In this document: piece by piece, positions 1-5,136 of the stretch
Layout of the letters: every line of letters begins with the position of its first letter
Numbering within the stretch: position 1 is the first letter of the stretch
Assembly: GCA_030643455.1 (NCBI GenBank)
Contig: DAOWLV010000266.1
Span: forward strand, 1-5,136
Reading direction: 5' to 3'
Origin: Candidatus Krumholzibacteriia bacterium
GTDB taxonomy: Bacteria; Krumholzibacteriota; Krumholzibacteriia; LZORAL124-64-63
DNA length: 5,136 nucleotides
Translations under genes and position numbers: made by a program
Notes under the pieces: generated by a model
Seen by the model: only the letters and a program-made list of their open reading frames with translations
Database searches by the model: none
What the model was told of the DNA's origin: nothing

Positions 1-2172
1 ACCGAGGCCCGCCTGACGAAGTTCGCCACCGAGATCATGCACGATCTCGACAAAGACACCGTCGACTTCGTGCCCAATTACGACGGCTCGCGCATGATGC
101 CCTCGGTCATGCCCTCGAAGGTGCCCAACCTTCTGGTCAACGGGGCCGACGGCATCGCGGTCGGCATGGCCACCAAGATCCCGCCGCATAACATGGGAGA
201 GGTTTGCGACGGCCTGATCGCCCTGCTGGACAATCCGGAAATGGAACCGCTGGACATGCTGGATCACGTGGCGGGACCGGATTTTCCCACCGGCGGCATC
301 ATCCACGGCCGGCGCGGAATTTACGACTACGTGACCACCGGCCGCGGCCGTGTGGTGGTACGGGCCCGGACCGAAACCGAAATCCAGGACAACGGCCGGG
401 CCACGATCATCGTCAGCGAACTGCCCTACCAGGTGAACAAGTCCTCGCTGATCGAGAAGATAGCGAACCTGGTGCGCGGCGGGGTCATCGAGGGCATCAG
501 TGATCTGCGCGACGAGAGCGACCGCGAAGGCATGCGCATCGTGATCGTGCTGAAGAAGGACGCCTTCCCCCAGGTGATTCTCAACAAGCTGTATTCCCAC
601 ACCATGATGCAGACGACCTTTGGTGTCATCAACCTGGCCCTGGTTAACAACCAGCCCAGGGTGTTGAACATGAAGGAAACGATGCAGGAATTCCTGGCTT
701 TCCGCGTGGAAGTGGTCATCCGGCGCACCAGATATGAACTGCGCAAGGCCCAGGAAAGGGCCCACATTCTCGAGGGTTACCGCATCGCCCTGGACAACAT
801 CGACGAGATCGTCGAACTGATCAAGACCAGCGAATCCCCCGATACGGCCCGCGAAGGCCTGATGAGCCGGTTCGGACTTTCGGAAGTGCAATCCCAGGCC
901 ATTCTGGACATGCGTCTGGCCCGCCTGACCGGCCTTGAGCGGCAGAAGATAGAGGATGAATACCTCGCCCTGATCGAGCGCATTACCGAGCTGAAATCCA
1001 TTCTGGACAGCAAGGAACTGGTGATACAGATCATCCGCGACGAGGTGGAACAGGTGCGCGCAGCCTATGGCGACGATCGTCGCACCACCATCGTCGAGGA
1101 CGAGGGCGAGATCGACATCGAGGACCTGATTGCCGATGAGCCCATGGTCGTGACGATCAGCAACCTGGGTTACGCCAAGCGAATCCCCCTGGATACCTAC
1201 CGCCAGCAGGGGCGCGGCGGCAAGGGCATCACCGCCATGGGCACCAAGGACGAGGATTTTGTCGACAACCTGTTTGTGGCCTCGACGCACCAGTACCTGC
1301 TGGTGATCACCCAGAAAGGCCAGCTCTACTGGCTCAAGGTCCACCGCATTCCCAAGGCCGGGCGCGCTTCCAAAGGGCAGCCCATCGTCAACCTGATCCA
1401 GATCCAGCCCGGTGACAAGGTTCACGCCGTGGTGCCGGTGCGCGAGTTCAGCGCCGACAGCTATCTGGCCTTTGCCACCAACCTGGGTGTCGTCAAGCGA
1501 ACCCCGCTACAGGATTTCTCCCGGCCACGGCAGGCCGGCATCCGAGCGATCAAGCTGATCGAGGGCGAACACCTGGTGGCCGTGAGGGAGACCGACGGCA
1601 ACAGTGACATCATCTTCGCCAGCAGCAGCGGCCTGGCCATCCGTTTCCACGAGACCGACGTCCGCTCGATGGGGCGCACCGCCCGCGGTGTCCGCGGGAT
1701 CGTCCTGCGCGGAGATGAACAGGTGGTCGGGATGGTCGTGGTCAACCCCGGCGACGAGGATGTTACCCTCCTTGCGATCACCAGGAACGGCTACGGAAAA
1801 CGGACGCCCCTGGAGGATTACCGTGTTCAGAGACGCGGCGGCAAGGGCTTGATCACCATCAAGTGCAGCGACCGCAACGGCCCCCTGCTCGCCATCCGGG
1901 ACGTGTACCCCGGCGAGGAGTTGATGGTGATCACCCGCAACGGCATCATGATCCGCATCGCCCTGGATTCGGTCAGCAAGCAGAGCCGTAATACGCAGGG
2001 CGTGAGGATCATCAACCTGAAGAAGGACGACCTGGTCGGATCGATCGCCAAGATCTCACTGGAAGCGGTGGCTGATCTGGACAACGGGGACAACGACAAC
2101 AACGACAACAACGACAACAACAACGACAACGACGACAACAACAACGACACCGAACCGGACGCCCAGGACTGA
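1..2172 (+). CDS. gyrA: DNA gyrase subunit A, 3' part (5' end outside window)
   Basis: GyrA is the DNA-cleaving and DNA-wrapping subunit of the cytoplasmic A2B2 gyrase, which uses ATP to introduce negative supercoils. The frame is open from base 1, so the Met at 37 is internal; 723 codons are present. Codon 1 aligns without gaps to E. coli Thr123, so the catalytic Tyr and the quinolone-resistance region lie just upstream. Visible parts, in fragment codons: end of the winged-helix domain with GIAVGMAT (51-58; Ile52 matches the DNA-intercalating Ile174 of E. coli); tower domain from GPDFPTGGI (92-); coiled coil and C-gate (about 240-345, with ILEGYRIALDNID and AILDMRLARLTG); C-terminal beta-pinwheel from about 381, with box motifs QGRGGKG (403-409) and QRRGGKG (610-616). 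The boxes favour GyrA over ParC. The tail (about 691-723) is an Asp/Asn run. No frameshift or missing core motif is seen. A ParC assignment is the only realistic alternative. Confidence 0.97.
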   Translation, partial: TEARLTKFATEIMHDLDKDTVDFVPNYDGSRMMPSVMPSKVPNLLVNGADGIAVGMATKIPPHNMGEVCDGLIALLDNPEMEPLDMLDHVAGPDFPTGGIIHGRRGIYDYVTTGRGRVVVRARTETEIQDNGRATIIVSELPYQVNKSSLIEKIANLVRGGVIEGISDLRDESDREGMRIVIVLKKDAFPQVILNKLYSHTMMQTTFGVINLALVNNQPRVLNMKETMQEFLAFRVEVVIRRTRYELRKAQERAHILEGYRIALDNIDEIVELIKTSESPDTAREGLMSRFGLSEVQSQAILDMRLARLTGLERQKIEDEYLALIERITELKSILDSKELVIQIIRDEVEQVRAAYGDDRRTTIVEDEGEIDIEDLIADEPMVVTISNLGYAKRIPLDTYRQQGRGGKGITAMGTKDEDFVDNLFVASTHQYLLVITQKGQLYWLKVHRIPKAGRASKGQPIVNLIQIQPGDKVHAVVPVREFSADSYLAFATNLGVVKRTPLQDFSRPRQAGIRAIKLIEGEHLVAVRETDGNSDIIFASSSGLAIRFHETDVRSMGRTARGVRGIVLRGDEQVVGMVVVNPGDEDVTLLAITRNGYGKRTPLEDYRVQRRGGKGLITIKCSDRNGPLLAIRDVYPGEELMVITRNGIMIRIALDSVSKQSRNTQGVRIINLKKDDLVGSIAKISLEAVADLDNGDNDNNDNNDNNNDNDDNNNDTEPDAQD
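2089..2148 (+). repeat. GAC/AAC trinucleotide run encoding the Asp/Asn tail of GyrA
   Basis: Twenty consecutive codons are all GAC or AAC (8 Asp, 12 Asn), so the stretch is a perfect (RAC)20 run with no T on the + strand. It lies beyond the last recognisable pinwheel blade and 21 bases before the gyrA stop codon. The encoded tail should be disordered. E. coli GyrA has an acidic tail in the same place that tunes DNA wrapping, so a similar role is possible here, although Asn dilutes the charge. Runs of this kind are prone to slippage in units of one codon, which would change tail length without breaking the frame. Confidence 0.9.
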
Positions 2173-2197
2173 ACCATCCGTTCCCGTTGACGGCTCT

Positions 2198-2225
2198 CCG
2201 CCCCCCGGGGCGGGAATCCTGGTCT
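2198..2225 (+). terminator. Possible terminator hairpin after gyrA
   Basis: CCGCCCC (2198-2204) pairs with GGGGCGG (2207-2213). In practice this gives about 6 GC pairs closed by a 4-base loop, starting 25 bases after the gyrA stop. The T tract that should follow is poor: only TCTTT at about 2223-2227, after nine intervening bases. It may be a weak intrinsic terminator or simply an mRNA 3'-end stabilising hairpin. Confidence 0.4.
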
Positions 2226-2301
2226 TTATAAGGATATCTTGAAAAGATTAACTAACAGGCAGACAACAGGTTGCTCCTTTTTTGGGAACTCGTGTCTTTC
2301 C

Positions 2302-2340
2302 GGGTTGATTCCGGTTGGAAAAAAAACCTAGAATCAATCC
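2302..2340. repeat. Imperfect inverted repeat spanning the promoter and abutting the ATG
   Basis: GGGTTGATTC (2302-2311) and GAATCAATCC (2331-2340) are inverted copies, 9 of 10 positions complementary and the tenth a G-T pair. A nested GGTT (2313-2316) / AACC (2325-2328) pair encloses the A-rich centre. The arms cover the putative -35 and -10 elements, and the right arm ends on the base before the start codon. This is the geometry expected of an operator for a dimeric regulator, but no cognate regulator is visible in the window. Confidence 0.6.
2305..2334 (+). promoter_or_regulatory. Sigma70-like promoter for the exported-protein gene
   Basis: TTGATT (2305-2310, 4 of 6 to TTGACA) and TAGAAT (2329-2334, 5 of 6 to TATAAT) are separated by 18 bases that include a run of eight A. 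Transcription would be expected to start around 2340-2342, on or next to the ATG at 2341. The mRNA would then be leaderless or nearly so, which fits the absence of any Shine-Dalgarno sequence before that ATG. The match is by eye only. Confidence 0.45.
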
Positions 2341-4272
2341 ATGCCCAGCATCTGGAACAAATTACCCAACTGCCTCGGAATACCGCCCAGAGCCCGGGCG
2401 GTCTTTCGTCCTTTGGCTGTGTTATTCCTGTTGGTCCCGGTTCTCGGTCAAGTCACACCCCTGATGGCGGCCGACAAGCGCGTGAACGAACCCATCCACC
2501 GGTTCCATTTCCCGGCCGGTTTATCGGGTCAGGTCGATCCTGCCGGCGGGATGGTTTTCCTTTCTGATGCTTCACAGACACCACTTCTGCGGACGAAATT
2601 GATTTCCTTGACCGATCCCCGTCGCCGTCGTGGCACCGACACCTTCTACACCGTTGTGGTGGATGGAGCCGAGAGCGGCCAACGAGGTTTTTCCACCCTG
2701 GCCGACGACGACCAGGACGGAAGAACCGATGAGGATCCCCTCGATGGAATCGATAACGATCAGGACGGAAAAATCGACGAGGATTATGCCGCCATCAGCG
2801 ACGCCATGGTGGCCATCCACCTGAGTGAACCCAGGAACGAACGTCGCGGCCTGCACCTGGAATACTATCACTGGTCAACCCCCCGGCTGAACTCGGCCGT
2901 ATTTCTCAACGCCGGCGGAGGACAGGGATCCGCGAGCCAGGGAACCTATCGCATCAATTCATCCGGTCCCCAGTGGCAGGAAGCCAGGATCAAATCCCTG
3001 CGCCACACCGTCATCGGTCGTCCCGACCAGAAGGACGCGGTGGCCTTTGTCTGTCAGGTTAGCCTGGATGATTCGTCCTTTTATCAGGAGCCATGCAGCA
3101 GACCGGGCTCGGGTCTGTGGTTGGGCGTCATGATCCTGGACGAGGATCTGCCGGCCCGCTTCGTGGTGGAACAGAACCAGCTCGACCTGGCCCTGGGAGA
3201 CAACCCGGTTCCCCTGGTGATCTGCGCCGCCGATTCCTGGATGCAGCTGAATCGGATCCTGGGGGAAGCCCGGAGCGTTTACGAGGGAGTGATCGATCCC
3301 GTCGACAACCGCCGGGTCCGCTGGATCGTTCCTCCTTCCTGTTCCTTGTGCCGGTCGTCGGGAATTCCCGGGTTTGATCTGGATACCGATATCGACGGTG
3401 GTCTGATACTCACAGCCGACATTGCTCCCGGGCAGTGCGGGCTGCTGGATCCGGACCTTTTCCAGGTGGGGACCCATCTGCTGGGGATCCCCCGCAAGAT
3501 ACGCTGGTTGCCGACCGACGGAGAGGAATCCACCGTTACCTGGACCTGCTTGACGACCGATCACCTGCAGGATGGTTCCCAGGCCGCCGGAAATTTCTTC
3601 TCCGCCTTTTCCGACTTGCAGGGTCATCAAGCCGAGGGCCGTCTCGAGTTCATCTTCGCTCCGCTGTCGGGCGTCCTGGAAAACGGCACGGACCGGGACC
3701 TGGAGGCAGCGACCGAAGTGCTGGGCCGCTTCCTCGACGGACGTTCCCTGCGGTCCTCCCTGGCAACCGGAACCCCGGAAGAACTGGGAGTCGGTGAAGG
3801 CCTGGTTGCTTCGGCGGACCCCGCGCCCGAAACCGTGGAAGAAGCTGCCCGCCGCTTCGCCGAAGACCGGGCCAATATTCTCAAATCAGGGCAGAGCCAC
3901 TTCAGCCTGTCTCCCGACCTTCTGGTGGGTTGGCCCAACCCCTTCAATGAAATCATCAGCATCCGTTTCACGGTTCCCCGCACCATGAATGAAGCCTTCA
4001 TCTGGAAAAACGAGGAAGATCAGCCGACGGAAATCGATCTCGAAGGAGACGTACCCTGGTCGGGCGGACAGCCTGGTGTATCGGTCAAGATCTACAGCAT
4101 CAACGGGCAGGAACTGGTGACCCTCTACTCGGGTACCCAGGGCGTGGGGGAGACCACGGTCCAGTGGAACGGCACCGATGCCTTCGGCAGAAAAGTGGCT
4201 TCGGGAACCTATTTTTGTAAGCTCCAGATGGACGACTGGAGCGTGACCCGCCGGTTGGTATTCATTCGTTAA
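2341..4272 (+). CDS. Exported protein with Ca-binding-type Asp repeats and FlgD-Ig/T9SS-like C-terminal domain
   Basis: The complete product is 643 residues and I do not recognise the family of its central part. The N-terminus looks like a Sec signal peptide: a basic n-region with Arg17, Arg19 and Arg23, a hydrophobic core at about 24-36, and likely cleavage after Ala43 or Ala44 (PLMA-ADK). Two Asp-rich loops, DDDQDGRTDED (122-132) and DNDQDGKIDED (138-148), have the DxDxDGxxDE pattern of calcium-binding repeats; DTDIDGG (348-354) is a weaker third. The mature part has eight Cys, including C334-x-x-C337. Residues 521-643 form a FlgD-Ig-like / type IX sorting-type domain: PNPFN (532-536), VKIYSINGQ (582-590), WNGTDAFGRKVASGTYF (609-625), ending VFIR. 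About 33 residues lie between IRFTVP and VKIY, longer than usual. A surface or secreted location is inferred. ATG 2341 is the first start after an in-frame TAG at 2329-2331 and keeps the signal peptide; it has no Shine-Dalgarno sequence. No enzymatic motif was found. Confidence 0.9.
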   Translation: MPSIWNKLPNCLGIPPRARAVFRPLAVLFLLVPVLGQVTPLMAADKRVNEPIHRFHFPAGLSGQVDPAGGMVFLSDASQTPLLRTKLISLTDPRRRRGTDTFYTVVVDGAESGQRGFSTLADDDQDGRTDEDPLDGIDNDQDGKIDEDYAAISDAMVAIHLSEPRNERRGLHLEYYHWSTPRLNSAVFLNAGGGQGSASQGTYRINSSGPQWQEARIKSLRHTVIGRPDQKDAVAFVCQVSLDDSSFYQEPCSRPGSGLWLGVMILDEDLPARFVVEQNQLDLALGDNPVPLVICAADSWMQLNRILGEARSVYEGVIDPVDNRRVRWIVPPSCSLCRSSGIPGFDLDTDIDGGLILTADIAPGQCGLLDPDLFQVGTHLLGIPRKIRWLPTDGEESTVTWTCLTTDHLQDGSQAAGNFFSAFSDLQGHQAEGRLEFIFAPLSGVLENGTDRDLEAATEVLGRFLDGRSLRSSLATGTPEELGVGEGLVASADPAPETVEEAARRFAEDRANILKSGQSHFSLSPDLLVGWPNPFNEIISIRFTVPRTMNEAFIWKNEEDQPTEIDLEGDVPWSGGQPGVSVKIYSINGQELVTLYSGTQGVGETTVQWNGTDAFGRKVASGTYFCKLQMDDWSVTRRLVFIR

Positions 4273-4286
4273 CTTCGGCTTTTTTT
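4250..4286 (+). terminator. Probable intrinsic terminator overlapping the stop codon of the exported-protein gene
   Basis: GCCG (4250-4253) pairs with CGGC (4276-4279), and the adjacent GTT (4254-4256) with AAC (4271-4273), leaving a TT bulge and a 14-base loop. Seven T follow directly (4280-4286). The stem is short and bulged, but the T tract is good and the position is right, with the stop codon at 4270-4272 inside the structure. Confidence 0.45.
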
Positions 4287-4504
4287 CGGGTTCCGCCGGG
4301 TGCACACCATCCCTCAATACCGTAAATCCATGGCGGATTTCCCCTTGGAAAACAACGAAAAAAGAACTCCAAAAATATTGACCCAATGTGCTTGTTTTAC
4401 CGGCTATTTCCTCAGAATCGAGGATAGTTGGGAAAAAGTATCACTAAAAAAGACCATTTTGGCGCATGTAATCGAAATTAACGTAAATTATCCATTTTTT
4501 TTGA

Positions 4505-4534
4505 TAGACAAGGCATATGGTGGCATCGTATTAT
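4505..4534 (+). promoter_or_regulatory. Sigma70-like promoter upstream of the third gene
   Basis: TAGACA (4505-4510, 5 of 6 to TTGACA) and TATTAT (4529-4534, 5 of 6 to TATAAT) are 18 bases apart; an overlapping second candidate -10, TATAAC, sits at 4536-4541. Transcription from the first would begin near 4541 and give a leader of about 75 bases before the GTG at 4617. The region is AT-rich, so chance matches are easier here. The TAnnTTTG element typical of Bacteroidetes promoters was not found. Confidence 0.45.
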
Positions 4535-4564
4535 TTATAACGTCAGAAGAGGAATTTTGAAGTT

Positions 4565-4597
4565 ATGTCACACCTTTGCGCTGCCCAAAAAGCTTAA
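4565..4597 (+). CDS. Possible 10-residue leader peptide ORF
   Basis: ATG at 4565 opens a 10-codon frame (MSHLCAAQKA) ending in TAA at 4595-4597. It is preceded by AGAGGA (4548-4553), the best Shine-Dalgarno match in the area, 11 bases upstream, which is a somewhat long spacing. It lies between the predicted transcription start and the GTG of the third gene, 19 bases before it, and its 3' half overlaps the 5' arm of a hairpin. The peptide has no run of a single amino acid like those of classical attenuators. It could well be chance; the positioning is the main reason to record it. Confidence 0.2.
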   Translation: MSHLCAAQKA

Positions 4598-4608
4598 TTG
4601 CTTGGGGG
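4584..4608 (+). promoter_or_regulatory. Ribosome binding site of the third gene with a possible masking hairpin
   Basis: GGGGG (4604-4608) lies 8 bases before GTG 4617 and is the only Shine-Dalgarno-like sequence at usable distance. AAGC (4590-4593) pairs with GCTT (4600-4603), and CCC (4584-4586) can pair with GGG (4604-4606) across a three-A bulge, which would bury part of that site. The stability is modest. A 7-base direct repeat, TTAATTG (4594-4600 and 4611-4617), is spaced 17 bases and overlaps both the hairpin loop and the start codon. Confidence 0.3.
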
Positions 4609-4616
4609 TATTAATT

Positions 4617-5136
4617 GTGGAAGAACGGCTTGAAGCACAACAGGAGTCCTGGACCAGTTTCGTGATTGAGTTTCCGACTTATCCGAAACAACTGGTGCAT
4701 GGTCGGGAAGAGAGCCAGAAAATCCTGTTTCTCTGCCCCCAGACCGAGGCCAATCCCACGGAATTGTGCCTGGCCCTGTTTGGATCCCAGATCCTGATGC
4801 ACAGGCTGCAAAAAGGGGAGTCGACGGATGCCCTGACCACAACCGGATTCGTTTTTGTCTACTCGGCCGAGACCACCAATGCGCTGCGGGGGGTCCTGGC
4901 CAGGTATCAACAAGCAACGAATGCACCGGTACTGGTTTCCCAGAAATCAAACGTGGTCAAGACTGCGCACTTCGTTACGGAGTTCCTGAACCGGGTGACT
5001 GCACCAGCCTTCGGGCAGGGCCGCGGTATCGGCAATGGCGCTCTCAATGGTGGCATTGGAGGCCAACTGGACTCCACCGTTACCCAGCTTCCCGGCAACG
5101 AAGAACTCTGGAATGAAGCTCTGCCGGAAATCGTCC
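4617..5136 (+). CDS. Unrecognised protein, 5' part (3' end outside window)
   Basis: The frame is open to the right edge: 173 complete codons from GTG 4617. I do not recognise the family. The frame itself is convincing because third positions are strongly G/C-rich from about 4670 on, as in gyrA, whereas the same frame upstream of 4617 is AT-rich; this argues against the alternative TTG at 4557. GTG 4662 is a later alternative with no well-spaced ribosome binding site. The product begins with a charged stretch (MEERLEAQQESW), with no signal peptide or membrane segment, so it is probably cytoplasmic. Strand-like segments KILFLCP (35-41), GFVFVYS (77-83) and PVLVSQ (104-109) alternate with helix-like segments, giving an alpha/beta pattern that could be a diverged receiver-like or Rossmann-like domain; no catalytic motif supports this. 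Residues 132-150 form a Gly/Asn-rich linker (FGQGRGIGNGALNGGIGGQ), after which a second domain seems to start. Confidence 0.75.
   Translation, partial: MEERLEAQQESWTSFVIEFPTYPKQLVHGREESQKILFLCPQTEANPTELCLALFGSQILMHRLQKGESTDALTTTGFVFVYSAETTNALRGVLARYQQATNAPVLVSQKSNVVKTAHFVTEFLNRVTAPAFGQGRGIGNGALNGGIGGQLDSTVTQLPGNEELWNEALPEIV

Larger units (their letters stand above)
4287..4616. other. AT-rich non-coding region upstream of the third gene
   Basis: This 330-base stretch separates the exported-protein gene from the next coding region. By hand count 4381-4560 has 63 G+C in 180 bases (35%), far below the flanking genes. An open frame runs from GTG 4300 to TGA 4560 (86 codons), but it has no GC-rich third positions, no recognisable domain and no ribosome binding site at 4300, so I do not call it a gene. 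Contents supported to some degree are a promoter (4505-4534), a possible 10-codon leader ORF (4565-4597) and a hairpin near the start of the next gene. The first 200 bases show only weak short hairpins, for example TCCTC/GAGGA at 4409-4424. Confidence 0.6.

Noticed and set aside
37..39. ATG at 37 as the start of a short gyrase-A-like protein
   Set aside because: The frame is open to base 1, and codons 1-12 align to GyrA just after the catalytic Tyr, so the ATG is internal to a gene that begins upstream.
1207..1848. The two near-identical GCGGCGGCAAGGGC-like DNA segments as a mobile or recombination repeat
   Set aside because: They are the codons for the two RGGKG box motifs in repeated pinwheel blades, so protein-level repetition explains them.
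2704..2784. Dockerin domain assignment for the Asp-rich repeats
   Set aside because: Only the calcium-loop pattern is present, and the two loops are 16 residues apart. Dockerin needs two roughly 22-residue loop-helix repeats, so a generic calcium-type repeat is the safer description.
2959..3630. Minus-strand open frame of 223 codons inside the exported-protein gene
   Set aside because: It lies wholly opposite a frame with a signal peptide and a recognisable C-terminal domain, has no promoter or ribosome binding site that I can see, and its composition is that of an antisense shadow.
3886..4386. Minus-strand open frame of 166 codons across the end of the exported-protein gene
   Set aside because: It is antisense to the conserved sorting-type domain and shows no recognisable domain of its own.
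4300..4560. 86-codon + strand frame in the AT-rich region
   Set aside because: There is no ribosome binding site at its GTG and no domain, and its codon use is unlike the neighbouring genes; a promoter-like element also lies within it. A small gene from the ATG at 4330 cannot be fully excluded.
4594..4950. Minus-strand open frames opposite the third gene
   Set aside because: They are in shadow frames of the 4617 coding region and show no recognisable protein features.
4766..5116. 116-codon + strand frame near the right edge
   Set aside because: It overlaps the frame starting at 4617, which has the GC-rich third positions typical of this genome and stays open to the window end; this one is a shadow.
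1..5136. CRISPR array, tRNA, rRNA or insertion sequence
   Set aside because: No regularly spaced direct repeats, cloverleaf-like sequence, rRNA segment, transposase-like frame or terminal inverted repeats were found on reading the window.

Overview
The window comes from a bacterial chromosome of moderately high GC (coding parts roughly 60% or more G+C). It holds three protein-coding regions, all on the + strand: the 3' part of gyrA (DNA gyrase subunit A, cut by the left edge), a complete gene for a 643-residue exported protein of unknown role, and the 5' part of an unrecognised gene cut by the right edge. I see no rRNA, tRNA, insertion sequence or CRISPR array.

The likely host is a bacterium of the FCB superphylum or a related candidate phylum (Gemmatimonadota, Eisenbacteria or Krumholzibacteria are the kind of group meant). 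This is an inference from two things. The exported protein ends in a FlgD-Ig-like / type-IX-secretion-like C-terminal domain (PNPFN, VKIYSINGQ, WNGTDAFGRKVASGTYF), which is abundant in those groups. The start of the exported gene also lacks a Shine-Dalgarno sequence, as is common there. The GyrA sequence alone does not place the organism.

Layout: 1-2172 is gyrA, beginning one residue after the expected catalytic tyrosine and ending in an unusual Asp/Asn tail encoded by a pure GAC/AAC run. 2173-2340 is a 168-base intergenic stretch with a GC-rich hairpin after gyrA and, at its end, a sigma70-like promoter embedded in an inverted repeat that abuts the next ATG. 2341-4272 is the exported protein gene, closed by a hairpin/T-run overlapping its stop codon. 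4287-4616 is an AT-rich stretch (35% G+C by hand count over 4381-4560) with a good promoter match, a possible 10-codon leader ORF and a hairpin that could mask the ribosome binding site. 4617-5136 is the start of the third gene, which probably begins at a GTG.

The three genes do not look like one operon. Each is separated by more than 150 bases containing terminator-like and promoter-like signals, and I see no functional link between gyrase and its neighbours. I find no convincing new multi-gene system. The points most worth checking are the promoter dyad at 2302-2340, the leader architecture at 4505-4617, the repeat-encoded GyrA tail and the two uncharacterised proteins.
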